A stretch of 64,000 nucleotides of DNA from Omphiscola glabra (GCA_964017045.1 OZ024809.1:27582618-27646617), one strand, 5' to 3'; shown: positions 35,591-46,799, counted from the first letter of the stretch. Made by a program: numbers and translations. The notes: generated from the letters alone by a model not told the origin.

Positions 35591-35805
35591 ATCGGCATCT
35601 TTTGAACCATAATAAACAAAAACAAAACTGAGCTTTTAAGAGAAACTATGTTTCAAAATAAGTCTAACCAAGGGGTAAGGGAGAATAAAGAGTTGGGAGT
35701 CGCTGAATGCATTTATTTTATTTTAAGCGACTGGCGTGGGAAAGGAGGTGCGTGTAGCCCTGTGCGTCATTATGACAAAATTTTGTGCCAGACAGATGCA
35801 ATGCT

Positions 35806-35967
35806 CAGAGGCGTAGCTAGTGTTAGTGACGCCCCGGGAGGGCCAAGAGTTTTGCGACACCCTTCCACGACAAAAAGTCTGCAGTTGGCCGAAAATGCCG
35901 CCCGTCCATAAATGGAAAAAGGGACACCGGGGTTAAATCACCTTTCCCGCCACTTCTTACGCCCCTG
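35806..35967 (+). mobile_element. hAT-like MITE, family C-related, copy 3
   Basis: The left end CAGAGGCGTAGCTAG matches the family C terminus exactly. The right end reads 'cttcttacgcccctg'. Length is 162 bp. The flanking 8-mers GCAATGCT and GCACTGTC agree at only 5 of 8 positions. The interior differs from copies 1 and 2 apart from the 'cgccccggg' segment near the left end, so it may be a sister family that shares ends. Confidence 0.65.
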
Positions 35968-36108
35968 GCACTGTCCGCCAGGACAGTTGATTTAAACCCC
36001 CCCACGTCAAGTTGTGTGAAAAACCATTGAAAAAAAACATTAGCTAATAAAGTTCGTGACATTTTTTTTTAAAATAGAGCAACATGCTCTCCTGTATTGT
36101 TAACAAGA

Positions 36109-36864
36109 AAAACATACACATATGGCATGAAACAACATACACATAAGACATGAAACAACATACACATAAGGCATGAAACAACATACACGTAAGACATGAA
36201 ACAACATACACGTAAGGCATGAAACAACATACACATAAGGCATGAAACAACATACACATAAGGCATGAAACAACATACACGTAAGACATGAAACAACATA
36301 CACGTAAGGCATGAAACAACATACACATAAGGCATGAAACAACATACACATAAGACATGAAACAACATACACATAAGGCATGAAACAACATACACATAAG
36401 GCATGAAACAACATACACATAAGGCATGAAACAACATACACATAAGACATGAAACAACATACACATAAGGCATGAAACAACATACACGTAAGACATGAAA
36501 CACCATACATGTAAGACATGAAACAACATACACATAAGGCATGAAACAACATACACATAAGGCATGAAACAACATACACGTAAGACATGAAACACCATAC
36601 ATGTAAGACATGAAACAACATACACATAAGGCATGAAACAACATACACATAAGGCATGAAACAACATACACGTAAGACATGAAACAACATACACGTAAGA
36701 CATGAAACAACATACATGTAAGACATGAAACAACATACACATAAGACATGAAACGACATACACATAAGGCATGAAACAACATACACGTAAGACATGAAAC
36801 AACATACACGTAAGACATGAAACAATATACACATAAGACATGAAACAATATACACATAAGGCAT
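36109..36864. repeat. 23-bp tandem repeat
   Basis: About 33 copies of 'aaacaacatacacataaggc' plus 'atg'. Variants are 'acacgtaaga', 'atgtaagaca' and 'acaccatac'. Since 23 is not a multiple of three and the unit has no stop on the reverse strand, all three reverse frames are open for about 255 codons. This shows how little such frames mean here. Confidence 0.95.
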
Positions 36865-36940
36865 ATCTACAATGATAAAAGTTAGAGGCAGAGATGACGT
36901 GTGTCTGAACTTAGGGAAATTCTGTCAACATACCGTAGAA

Positions 36941-37118
36941 CAGCGGCTCTCAACCTGTGGGTCGCCACCCCTTTCACAGGGGTCGCATAAGACCATCTGA
37001 AAACACATATGCTCTACAGTTATGAAGTAGCAACGAAAATAATTTTGTGGTTGGGGCTCGCCACAACATGAGGAACTGTATTAAAGGGTCTCGGCATTAA
37101 AAAGGTTGAGAACCACTG
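36941..37118 (+). mobile_element. SPIN-like hAT MITE, family A, copy 2
   Basis: A 178-bp element. The left end is CAGCGGCTCTCAACCTGTGG and the right end AAAGGTTGAGAACCACTG. The interior has 'tcacaggggtcgcataagac' and 'cgccacaacatgaggaactg'. Flanking 8-mers CCGTAGAA (36933-36940) and CCATAGAA (37119-37126) match at 7 of 8. Confidence 0.88.
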
Positions 37119-37260
37119 CCATAGAATTAAAAAAAAAATGTAAAAATTTCAAATGTAGCAATAATGAACACAGGGTCAAAATTTGCATTAAATATCACGA
37201 TAACTTTTTTTTTTAAAAGTGCAGTTAAATAAAACATTAAATTTCCGTTTGATGAAATTA

Positions 37261-37345
37261 TGTTGTGTGTGTTTGTGTATGTGTTTGTGTATGTGTTTGT
37301 GTGTGTGCGCGTGCATGTGTGTGTGTGTGCGTGCGTCTGTGTGCA
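37261..37345. repeat. GT-rich microsatellite
   Basis: Imperfect 'gtgtttgtgtat' and GT/GC dinucleotide repeats directly left of the 21-bp array. Confidence 0.85.
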
Positions 37346-37368
37346 TAAAATGTTTACTTAACTGTGAT

Positions 37369-37860
37369 GGTCAGCACTTGCCTTGTGAAGGACAGCACTT
37401 GCCTTGTGAAGGACAGCACTTGCCTTGTGAAGGACAGCACTTGCCTTGTGAAGGACAGCACTTGCCTTGTGAAGGACAGCACTTGCCTTGTGAAGGACAG
37501 CACTTGCCTTGTGAAGGACAGCACTTGCCTTGTGAAGGACAGCACTTACCTTGTGAAGGACAGCACTTGCCTTGTGAAGGACAGCACTTGCCTTGTGAAG
37601 GACAGCACTTGCCTTGTGAAGGACAGCACTTGCCTTGTGAAGGACAGCACTTGCCTTGTGAAGGACAGCACTTGCCTTGTGAAGGACAGCACTTGCCTTG
37701 TGAAGGACAGCACTTGCCTTGTGAAGGACAGCACTTGCCTTGTGAAGGACAGCACTTGCCTTGTGAAGGACAGCACTTGCCTTGTGAAGGACAGCACTTG
37801 CCTTGTGAAGGACAGCACTTGCCTTGTGAAGGACAGCACTTGCCTTGTGAAGGACAGTGC
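37369..37860. repeat. 21-bp tandem repeat, nearly perfect
   Basis: About 23 copies of 'ggacagcacttgccttgtga' plus 'a', with almost no variation (one 'cacttacc' copy). It yields 7-residue repeats in several frames on both strands. Confidence 0.97.
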
Positions 37861-38009
37861 CCGCTTTGTGATTGACGAAACTCGTTTAGTTCACGTCGAA
37901 ACCAAAATTTAGAATGGAGAAAATATGCACAAAATAATTGAGATGGGCACGCGCGTGGTTTTAAAAATTTGTTTACCATTTCAAACAGCAAGAAATGGAA
38001 CTTCAGAAA

Positions 38010-38945
38010 GTTCTAGACTACCTACTACCCACTACCTCCTCCCCATTACCTCCTCCCACTACCTCTTCCCAAATACATCCTCCCTACTATCTCCTCCCTA
38101 CTATCTCCTCCCTACTATCCCCTTCCCAATACTCCTTCCCACTACCGCATCTCTACTACTTCCTCCACACTACATCCTCCTCACGACCTCCTCCCTACTA
38201 TCCCCTCCCCAATACCTCCTCTCAACTGCATGCTCCCCACTCCCTCCCACTACCTCCTTCCTCCCCACTACCTCCTTCCTCTCCACTACCTCCTTCCACC
38301 CCACTACCCCCTTCCTCTCCACTACCTCCTTCCTCCCCACTACCTCCTTCCACCCCACTACCTCCTTCCTCTCCCCACTACCTCCTTCTTCTCCCCAATA
38401 CCTCCTTCCTCTCCCCACTACCTCCTTCCTCTCCCCACTACCTCTTTCCTCCCCACTCCCTCCCACTACCTCCTTCCTCCCCACTAGCTCCTTCATCCCC
38501 ACTACCTCCTTCCTCTCCACTACCTCCTTCCACCCTACTACCTCCTTCCTCTCCACTACCTCCTTCCTCCCCACTACCTCCTTCCACCCCACTACCTCAT
38601 TCCTCCCCACTACCTCCTTCCTCCCCACTACCACCTTCCTCCCCACTACCACCTTCCTCCCCACTACCTCCTTCCTCCCCACTACCTCCTTCCTCCCCAC
38701 TACCTCCTTCCTCCCCACTACCTCCTTCCTCCCCACTACCTCCTTCCTCCCCCCTACCTCCTTCCTCCCCACTACCTCCTTCCACCCCACTACCTCATTC
38801 CTCCCCACTACCTCCTTCCTCCCCACTACCACCTTCCTCCCCACTACTTCCGTCCTCCCCACTACCTCCTTCCTCCCCACTACTTCCTTCCTCCCCACTA
38901 CTTCCTTCCTCCCCACTACCTCCTTCCACCCTACTACCTACCCCC
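38010..38945. repeat. 18-bp pyrimidine-rich tandem repeat
   Basis: About 50 copies of 'ccccactacctccttcct' with variants such as 'ccaccccac', 'tctccac' and 'actaccacc'. The left third is more diverged. Strict purine/pyrimidine strand asymmetry. Proline/serine- and threonine-rich open frames are by-products. Confidence 0.92.
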
Positions 38946-39295
38946 CAACCCATCATTTCCTCCACCTCTTATTCATCACCTCTGTCTCATTATATACCCA
39001 TTTTCATAGGACCCATTCCAGGAACGATTCAACTGAACCAATCAACAAGCAACAGTAATGATAAACTTCTCCCAGATTCAACAACTACTAAGTATGGGGC
39101 TTAAACTAAAGCTCTTATAATGAATCACCCCACCAAGCTATCCCACACACACGCACACACCCACACACACACCGCACACACATTATCTGAATGGTATTGA
39201 TCCACGCTATAACCATCTCGATACTAAATCATCTAAAGAAATTGATCCGATTACTTCAGCACTTGGGCTAAACATGAATAAATCAGGGCCATTTG
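38946..39295. other. Intergenic with CA microsatellite
   Basis: A short CA/CG repeat near 39145-39181. Otherwise unique-looking, with no gene recognised. Confidence 0.5.
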
Positions 39296-39302
39296 CAGTC
39301 AT

Positions 39303-39470
39303 TACGTTTGTGTTTGTGTGTTTGTGTTGTGTGTTTGTGTTGTGTGTTTGTGTTGTGTCTTACTGAGTTTATGTTGTGTTATTATGGTGTGTGTTTAGGG
39401 TGTGTGTTTATGGTGTGTGTTATGGTGGGTGTTTCTGTGTGTGAGTTTTTGTGTGGGGCGGTGAGGGGGG
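39303..39470. repeat. GT-rich degenerate repeat
   Basis: Imperfect 'tgtgtttgtgttg' units passing into 'ggtgtgtgttta' units. Confidence 0.8.
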
Positions 39471-39775
39471 AGGATAAAATTGCAAACGGCATGGTATAAT
39501 TTATTATCATTTGTTATTATTTCTAGAAATTCCTATAGTTTGTAGTAACATAACTTTCTTGCTGTTCTGTTTCCAGACAGCAGGGCACAGAACATGTACA
39601 AATTCTTACAAAATTTACCGTAAATAAGAGAATTTTGCTTAGGAGCGGTGACAGAGCCTTAGTTAAATTTGGAGTCGTGAGTTTAAAATCCAGATTCAAA
39701 TATTTAAAAAAAAAAAAACTGTTTTAGATCCATTTTCTAGTCATTCATTTCTTTAGTCATAAAAAAATTAAATGT

Positions 39776-39960
39776 GTGGATGGGACTCGTTAACCTTGGA
39801 TGGCAACTCATCTAAGAGAAGGAGACTCTGTATTCAAACCCGGAGATGGAGTCGCGAAAAGCGGATGTCATTAGTACAATGAAACATTCCGACAACTCCT
39901 GCGACGCCACTGGTGCCAAGCTGTATCATCCTGCGAATTCCACACCATCCTCACATTGTG
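39776..39960 (+). repeat. Possible SINE-like sequence
   Basis: 'ttggatggcaactcatctaa' followed 30-35 bases later by 'tattcaaacccggag' resembles degenerate RNA polymerase III A- and B-box spacing. The downstream 'tcctgcgacgccactggtgc' looks like conserved SINE body to me. No second copy exists in this window, so the assignment is weak. Confidence 0.3.
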
Positions 39961-40270
39961 ACAGACGGTTGCCAGCAAAAAAAAAGTGTAATAAAATCGC
40001 ACCCTGCTCACCTCCACCAACATTATTGTCGCAATCCGAAAATGTCTACTCACCATTTAAAAAAAAAAAGTGCCACCAGGAGCGGACCTCCCCGCCGCAG
40101 CCCCCACCCCCTTTTACTACGCCACTGCTCAAGGACTCATTGAGATAGAAAATTATTTAAATTAAATGTGCTGGAGATAATTTGTTGATAAACTTTGATT
40201 CATTTTTAAAAAACATTGTTTAAGACACGTGATTGTATTTTATAGTTGTGTGTGTCAGTCAGTGCACGAT
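39961..40270. other. Intergenic, possible MITE end
   Basis: Contains 'tactacgccactg' near 40117-40129, the reverse complement of a CAGTGGCGTAGTA-type hAT terminus. No partner end was found. A runs near 39979 and 40060. Otherwise nothing. Confidence 0.4.
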
Positions 40271-40879
40271 GAATCCAGGCCACATGGGATATTTGGGATA
40301 TATGGGATATTTAATGATGATGTTCAATCTAGGCCATATGGGATATTTGGGATATTTAATGATGATGTTCAATCTAGGCTATATGGGATATTTGGGATAT
40401 ATGGGATATTTAATGATGATGTTCAATCTAGGCCATACGGGATATTTGGGATATATGGGATATTTAATGATGATGTTCAATCTAGGACACACGGGATATT
40501 TGGGATATTTAATGATGATGTTCAATCTAGGCTATATGGGATATTTGGGATATATGGGATATTTAATGATGATGTTCAATCCAGGCCATATGGGATATTT
40601 GGGATATATGGGATATTTAATGATGATATTCAATCTATGTCATATGGGATATTTGGGATATTTAATGATGATGTTCAATCTAGGCTATATGGGATATTTG
40701 GGATATATGGGATATTTAATGATGATGTTCAATCTAAGCTATATGGGATATTTGGGATATATGGGATATTTAATGATGATGTTCAATCCAGGCCATATGG
40801 GATATTTGGGATATATGGGATATTTAATGATGATGTTCAATCTAAGCTATATGGGATATTTAATGATGATGTTCAACCC
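40271..40879. repeat. 54-bp tandem repeat with internal 12/18-bp substructure
   Basis: About 12 units of about 54 bp containing 'atgggatatttgggatatat' and 'taatgatgatgttcaatcta'. Shorter units lack one 'gggatatat' segment. The frame is open and runs straight into the reverse transcriptase relic that begins at 40881. Confidence 0.92.
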
Positions 40880-40880
40880 T

Positions 40881-41807
40881 CTTAAGTCTGTATCACTAGT
40901 GTACGTTCAGCCCCTGGGTGCAGTGATCAAGCAGTTTGACATGGTATATCACATGTTCGCGGATGATACCCAACTTCAGAAATCCGTGATCCTCTCTCAG
41001 CTCCCTCAGCTTCTTAAAATGACACAGAAGACAGTGGAGTCAGTTAAGCACTGGATGACAATAAACAAGCTCAAATTGAATGATGAAAAGACTGAGGTGA
41101 TCCCCATTGCTACCGCTCAAAAATTAAAATCTTTAAAAGATACACCATCCTTTACTCTCTCAGGCGTGCAGATTGAGTTTGCTCATACAGTGCGAAACCT
41201 GGGTGTCTACTTAGACAGAACACTAACTATGGAAAATCACATTAACATGATTTGCAAGGCGATTTTTCTAGAGCTACGCAGAATTAGTCATATCAGACCC
41301 TTCTTAACGTTGGGTGCATCAAAGAGGCTGATGTCTGCATTCGTGCTATCACGCATGGACTACTGCAATGCTCTCATGGTGGGTCTTCCAGCTACGCTCC
41401 TTGATAAAATTCAAAAGGCACAGAATAATGCGGCTCGAATTGTTCTTCGTAAACGCAAATTCGACCATGCTAAAACTCTTCTGATAGAATTGCATTGGCT
41501 GCCGGTCCGCGCTCGTATAGAGTACAAAATCGCAACTCTGTGCTACCGCTGCTTGCATGACCTGGCGCCGTCCTATCTCCAAGCGCTCATGACGCCTTAT
41601 GTACCCACTAGACAACTCCGCTCATCCGATAGTGGCAAACTCTCGATACCGCGTGTTCGCCTTGAAACTTACGGAAAGCGCACGTTCGCATTTGCTGGCC
41701 CAACCATTTGGAACACCCTTCCTGACGCTCTCAAAAACAGCCAGACGCTGGAGTCCTTCAAAACAAATTTAAAAACTCATCTATTTCGCAAACACCTGCT
41801 GGAATGA
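40881..41807 (+). pseudogene. 5'-truncated non-LTR retrotransposon reverse transcriptase (Jockey/CR1 superfamily)
   Basis: 308 codons to a TGA. Residues 26-29 are FADD, the RT catalytic box (normally YADD), in the context 'MVYHMFADDTQLQ'. Downstream come 'LKLNDEKTEV' (the thumb/C-region motif), 'NLGVYLD', 'SRMDYCNALMVGLP', 'AQNNAARIVL', 'LHWLPVRARIEYKI', 'TYGKRTFAFAGPTIWNTLP' and 'FKTNLKTHLF', the standard order of the C-terminal half of Jockey/CR1-superfamily ORF2. Endonuclease and the first RT motifs are missing, which is typical of 5' truncation at integration. This stretch has no internal stop or frameshift, so the copy is young. The open frame continues upstream into the 54-bp array, giving a 524-codon chimera with no biological support. 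The clade (CR1, L2 or other) is not assigned. Confidence 0.85.
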
Positions 41808-41934
41808 TGATGTCTACAATCTTTTCCAGCTTGTTATTATCTCCCAACTTAGTTTTTGTACCGCGCTTCGAGCCTTTGGGGATGAAGCGTGATTTTTCAA
41901 ATGAACTTTATTATTATTATTATTATTATTATTA
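41808..41934 (+). mobile_element. 3' UTR and (ATT)n tail of the LINE
   Basis: A short 3' UTR including 'gtaccgcgcttcgagccttt' and 'gatgaagcgtgatttttc', ending in (ATT)n at 41907-41934. Short microsatellite tails are usual for CR1/L2/Jockey-type elements. This places the 3' end of the insertion. Confidence 0.8.
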
Positions 41935-42261
41935 GTGCCAGTCCAGATCTGCCTATGACTTGATCGAAATCTAAACCTACAATAAAGAGCACTATGTATT
42001 ATCTTTTAATGAACAGTTAAGGTTCTGGATATTATTCTCACTAAAGGAGTTCATTGACGGCTGATATCTACGCTAGAGAAATACTTTAGACAAGATATAG
42101 CCCGCCAAACATTGGCGGCAGCAATGCGTGAACTCCCTCCCCCCCCCCCCCCCCCCCCCAATGATACGTCACTGCACACTTTTTATTTCATGCCCATGAT
42201 TTATATTAAATATTTTGATGTCCCAACCACTTTTAAACCGAATATTTTTTACATCATATTT
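41935..42261. other. Intergenic with C run
   Basis: C run of about 20 bases near 42139 followed by 'aatgatacgtcactgc'. No gene recognised. Confidence 0.5.
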
Positions 42262-42700
42262 AAACTTAGACTACCTCCTTACAACTACTTCCTCCCTACT
42301 ACTTCCTCTCTACAACATCACAACCTCCTTATAACTACTTCCTCGCTACTACTTCCTCTCTACATCATCACTACCTCCTTATAACTACTTCCTATCTACA
42401 ACATCACAACCTCCTTATAACTACTTCCTCCTTACAACATCACTACCTCCTTATAACTACTTCCTCCCTAACTGCTTCCTCCCTACAACATCACTACCTC
42501 TTTATAACTACTTCCTCCCTACTACTTCCTCTCTACAACATCACTACCTCCTTATAACTACTTCCTCCCTGCTACTTCCTTTCTACAACATCACTACCTC
42601 CTTATAACTACTTCCTCCCTACTACTTCCTCTCTACAACATCACTACCTCCTTATAACTACTTCCTCCCACTACCTCCTCCCTACTACGTTTTTTTCAAT
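42262..42700. repeat. 50-bp pyrimidine-rich tandem repeat
   Basis: About eight copies of a 50-bp unit containing 'acctccttataactacttcc' and 'ctctctacaacatcact', with some units lacking the 'tccctactact' part. Confidence 0.88.
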
Positions 42701-43270
42701 GCCTATTCCTCAATACCTCCTCCCCTACCTCTCTCACATTTACTCATCCCCCTCCCCAATTCATCACCTCCGTCTCACTCGCAGAGCTTTATAAATGATA
42801 AACATTAAAAAAATGTGAATTTAAATGTCATATTTTATCGACCAATTAAGGAAATGTTGACATGGTTACCGGAAGCGGTCCGTACACGTCATGAACCTTG
42901 GCCTCAATGATGATTGGCTGCGCCTGTGGACTCTGCCGTCGGACCAGATTTGTCTGCCGCTGTCTAGACAATCTTTATTTGCCAATAAAACAATATTTTT
43001 TATTTTGTGTGTGTGTGTGTGTGTGTGTGTATTCTCCTCATTGAGTTTTGTGTTGTTAATATTAATAACTCACAATGACCATTCAGCAGTTCTCTCCCGT
43101 CAAGATGTTTGCATTTAGCAATGACGTGGCCATTGTGTGGTCAGTTACAATGTTGTTTCAGTTGAAGTTATTGAAACGATTGTTTTTTTGTTTTTCAGTG
43201 GAGTCAGGACCGGATCGCCCCCCCCCCCCCCCGGGGCAAGGCCGGGCAACATGCCGCGGGCTTTATGTTC
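42701..43270. other. Intergenic with GT and C tracts
   Basis: GT microsatellite near 43006-43030 and a C run near 43219. No gene recognised. Confidence 0.5.
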
Positions 43271-43497
43271 AACAAGTAGATTCTTACCTTTACAACAATC
43301 TGTCTATGTTCATCAAGTAGATTCTTACTTTTACAACACTCTGTCTATGTTCATCTAGTAGATTCCCTCCTTTACAACACTATGTCCATGTTCAACAAGT
43401 AGATTCTTACTTTTACAACACTCTGTCCATGTTCATCTAGTAGATTCCCTCCTTTACAACACTATGTCCATGTTCAACAAATAGATTCTTACTTTTG
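43271..43497. repeat. 41-bp tandem repeat
   Basis: Five to six copies of a 41-bp unit containing 'gtagattcttacttttacaa' and 'ctgtctatgttcatcaa'. Unit starts at 43276 and 43317 confirm the period. Confidence 0.9.
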
Positions 43498-43860
43498 AAG
43501 GGTATGTTCTTATTTTTCTTCTGTTACTTCTTTCTTTCTCTTTCTCCTCTGACCTATTAAACTGCTCAGTCACGTGACACAGGCCCGATTGTTTGTTTGT
43601 CAGTCTGAGACGCCAGTTTGTTTGAGCACGTGACATGCTCACGTCCCAGGCGTTTCTGCTGATCTCTTAACTTCCCCACTCTCGTCATAGAGAGCCTACA
43701 TTGTTCCCCTTGTCCTTTTTTGGGCTCTGGTTGTGTTCGTTGTCTCGTGATGGACAATCTGCTAATATGGCGTTGTGGGTGGAGGGGGGTGGAGGGGAGT
43801 GTGTCGGGAAAATTTAAAAAAAGCACCCCCCCCCCAAACTTTTTTGACATTTTGTCGAAA
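43498..43860. other. Intergenic, nothing seen
   Basis: Unique-looking sequence between a minisatellite and a purine tract. No feature recognised. Confidence 0.5.
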
Positions 43861-44345
43861 GAAAGAGGAGGAGAAAAGGGAGGAGAGAGGAAGAAGAAAG
43901 GAGGAGAGGGGAGGGCAGAGGAGTGGAGGAAAAAGGATGGAGGGGTAGGAAAGGGTGGAGAAAAGAGAGGAGGAGAGGGTGGCGTAGAGATGGGGGAGAA
44001 AGGAGGAGAGGGGAGAAGAAGGGAGGAGAGGGGAGAGGGTTGGAGTGGAGGAGAGAGGATGGGATGGACGGGGAGGAGAGAGGGGAAGAAAAGAGGATGG
44101 GAGAGGAGAGGAAAGGTGGAAAGAAGAAAGGAGGATAGAGTGGATGAGAAAGAGCAGTAGAGATGAGGATAGAGTGGATGAGAGAGAGGAAGAGAGATGA
44201 GGAGAGAGTGGACGAGAGAGAGGAGGAGAGATGAGGAGAGAGTGGATGAGAGAGAGGAGTAGAGATGAGGATAGAGTGGATGAGAGAGAGGAGGAGAGAT
44301 GAGGAGAGAGTGGATGAGAGAGAGGAGAGAGAAAGTGGAGGAGAA
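43861..44345. repeat. Purine-only (GA) tract with about 33-bp periodicity
   Basis: Almost uninterrupted G/A on the + strand. From about 44140 it becomes a tandem repeat of 'agagatgaggatagagtgga' plus 'tgagagagaggag'. A candidate triplex (H-DNA) forming tract. Open frames are by-products. Confidence 0.85.
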
Positions 44346-44440
44346 ACAGGTAGAAACTAAAAATTTAGATGTAGAGACGGGCGGTAATCTTGGATATAGA
44401 AATTGATTTCTGAGTGTAGATGAGCTGGCGTTGCTAGAGT

Positions 44441-44747
44441 CTCTCATTTCTACTGTTATTGGAATACATCTTTGGCCGCCTGCCTTCTCTCATTTCTACT
44501 GTTATTGGAATACATCTTTGGCCGCCTGCCTTTTCTCATTTCTACTGTTATTGGAATACATCTTTGGCCGCCTGCCTTCTCTCATTTCTACTGTTATTGG
44601 AATACATCTTTGGCCGCCTGCCTTCTCTCATTTCTACTGTTATTGGAATACATCTTTGGCCGCCTGCCTTCTCTCATTTATACTGTTATTGTAATACATC
44701 TTTGGCCGCCTGCCTTCTCTCATTTCTACTGTTATTGGAATACATCT
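44441..44747. repeat. 46-bp tandem repeat, nearly perfect
   Basis: 6.6 copies of a 46-bp unit containing 'ctcatttctactgttattgg' and 'tttggccgcctgccttct'. There are only a few differences among copies. Confidence 0.95.
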
Positions 44748-44830
44748 TTATACAAAATAAAACACTTTAAAAAAAGTGTTTTGTCGCTATGGTGACCTCC
44801 TGCACTTTTCTGCAGCAACAGACTTTTTTC

Positions 44831-45279
44831 CTGTCTACGCCCCTGGGTGCATTATGAAGTGGTTACGGAGGCGTGAGCTAGGAATGAAGAGCTGTCTACG
44901 CCCCTGGGTGCATTATGAAGTGAGTATGGAGGCGTGAGCTAGGAATGAAGAGCTGTCTACGCCCCTAGGTGCATTATGAAGTGAGTATGGAGGCGTGAGC
45001 TAGGAATGAAGAGCTGTCTACGCCCCTGGGTGCATTATGAAGTGGTTACGGTGGCGTGAGCTAGGAATGAAGAGCTGTCTACGCCCCTGGGTGCATTATG
45101 AAGTGAGTATGGAGGCGTGAGCTAGGAATGAAGAGCTGTCTACGCCCCTAGGTGCATTATGAAGTGGTTACGGAGGCGTGAGTTAGGAATGAAGAGCCGT
45201 CTACGCCCCTGGGTGCATTATGAAGTGGTTACGGAGGCGTGAGTTAGGAATGAAGAGCTGTCTACGCCCCTGGGTGGCC
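44831..45279. repeat. 61-bp tandem repeat with MITE-like ends
   Basis: 7.4 copies of a 61-bp unit. Within each unit 'ggaggcgtgagctagg' resembles the left end of the family C MITE and 'ctgtctacgcccctgg' resembles its right end. The remaining 'gtgcattatgaagtggttac' could be flanking DNA. The unit may be an internally deleted MITE plus flank, amplified in tandem. Confidence 0.9.
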
Positions 45280-45410
45280 TTAACGGAAATTAAGAAAGAG
45301 GGAGATAATCTCTTTCGAGATGTTCAGCTGCAAAAGTTGACCTTGGAATAACCTCAAGGGAGACCATGAACAGGGCAATGGTGGTGTATTTAGCTTCAAG
45401 GACGCCACGA

Positions 45411-46062
45411 AACATCAAACGACATCAATCAACATCACTGGTCTCATCAAACGACATCAATCAACATCACTGGTCTCATCAATCAACATCACTGGTCTCA
45501 TCAAACAACATCAATCAACATCACTGGTCTCATCAAACGACATCAATCAACATCACTGGTCTCATCAAACGACATCAATTAACATCACTGGTCTCATCAA
45601 ACGACATCAATCAACATCACTGGTCTCATCAAACGACATCAATCAACATCACTGGTCTCATCAAACGACATCAATCAACATCACTGGTCTCATCAAACGA
45701 CATCAATCAACATCACTGGTCTCATGTTATTCAAATAAGCCATCGTTATGACGCCACGAATCATCAAACGACATCGATCAACATCACTGGTCTCATGTTA
45801 TTCAAATAAGCCATCGTTATGACGCCACGAATCATCAAACGACATCGATCAACATCACTGGTCTCATCAAACGACATCAATCAACATCACTGGTCTCATG
45901 TTATTCAAATAAGCCATCGTTATGACGCCACGAATCATCAAACGACATCGATCAACATCACTGGTCTCATCAAACGACATCAATCAACATCACTGGTCTC
46001 ATCAAACGACATCGATCAACATCACTGGTCTCATGTTATTCAAATAAGCCATCGTTATGACG
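45411..46062. repeat. 32-bp tandem repeat with a higher-order insert
   Basis: Copies of 'acgacatcaatcaacatcac' plus 'tggtctcatcaa', interrupted four times by a 43-bp segment ('gttattcaaataagccatcg' ... 'gacgccacgaatc') at about 45725, 45798, 45901 and 46033. Units following the insert carry 'catcgatc' instead of 'catcaatc', so insert and unit were amplified together. Confidence 0.9.
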
Positions 46063-46154
46063 CCACGAATGACGTAAGTCAGCTCTTTGTGCACCGCGTC
46101 TGGTCGTCTTTATGCACACATATGTATGTGTACGTCTTACCTGACGGATTAAAT

Positions 46155-46205
46155 CAGCGGTTCTCAACCTGTGGTTCGCCACCCTCTATGGAGGTCGGAG
46201 TTATT
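46155..46205 (+). mobile_element. Family A MITE, 5' end fragment
   Basis: Begins CAGCGGTTCTCAACCTGTGG with 'ttcgccaccctctatggagg'. Similarity ends after about 50 bp, and no right end was found before the next MITE at 46240. Confidence 0.6.
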
Positions 46206-46239
46206 TTCCCAGTGTTTGTTATACACCAATGCTATGCAC

Positions 46240-46436
46240 CAGGCCTGCACAACATACGGCCTGCGGGGCGCATGATGCCCGCCGGTACCAACTTTGCGGT
46301 CCGCGAAGTAACGAAATATTCTTTTTTTATGATTATTTTCTTAATAGCTTTCTCCCCTGTCCAATTTTCTTTCGGCCCGCACACGGTTTTCATGCAGTAT
46401 TACGGCCCACCGTACATTTTGAGTTGTGCGGGCCTG
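46240..46436 (-). mobile_element. hAT-like MITE, family B, copy 1
   Basis: A 197-bp element with ends CAGGCCTGCACAACATACGG and GAGTTGTGCGGGCCTG. The interior includes 'ttctttcggcccgcacac' and 'ttacggcccaccgtacattt'. It matches the element at 50397 in reverse orientation but has only a single 'tttcggccc' segment. Flanking 8-mers CTATGCAC and CTTCACAC match at 5 of 8. Confidence 0.75.
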
Positions 46437-46799
46437 CTTCACACTCTCCGTATTGCTTGCGACAAAAATTAAATAGAAGACAGGAGGAGTTCGGATAAAC
46501 GACGTTTCGGATAATCGGATTTTGGCAAATATCGACGCGCTGCTGTACACCTTGTTGAAATTTTGAACATCATTTGTACTCGCTCTAAAACGGTAGTATC
46601 GCTTGTTTTGAAATACTACCTGTAGCTATGTGTCGAAATGGCCGTGGTTGAACCGTCCATGGCGGTGGATGGTCTCACCCCCCCACCCCACACACACAAA
46701 TTACTCCCATCCCCCGTCCCCAACCACCTCCTCCCCCACCAGCTACCGCCTCCAAACATCAGGACTGACCTTTGTATAAAGATTTTATTCTTTAACGCA

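Noticed and set aside
36109..36864. Cysteine-rich open frames of about 255 codons on the reverse strand
   Set aside because: All three reverse frames are open at once because the 23-bp unit has no stop in that strand. At most one could be coding, and no domain is present.
37219..37875. Heptad-repeat protein over the 21-bp array
   Set aside because: Open frames exist on both strands with almost identical DNA units. The non-repeat part is translated GT microsatellite. No codon-level variation pattern supports selection.
38010..38945. Proline-rich or threonine-rich mucin-like protein
   Set aside because: Three overlapping frames are open and the DNA is a simple pyrimidine repeat. No start context, signal peptide or flanking exon.
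39776..39960. A functional tRNA gene
   Set aside because: The A- and B-box-like strings are degenerate and no cloverleaf can be drawn. At most a SINE relic.
40233..41807. A 524-codon single gene
   Set aside because: The first 216 codons are a 54-bp minisatellite and the rest is a LINE reverse transcriptase fragment. There is no reason to treat the chimera as one gene.
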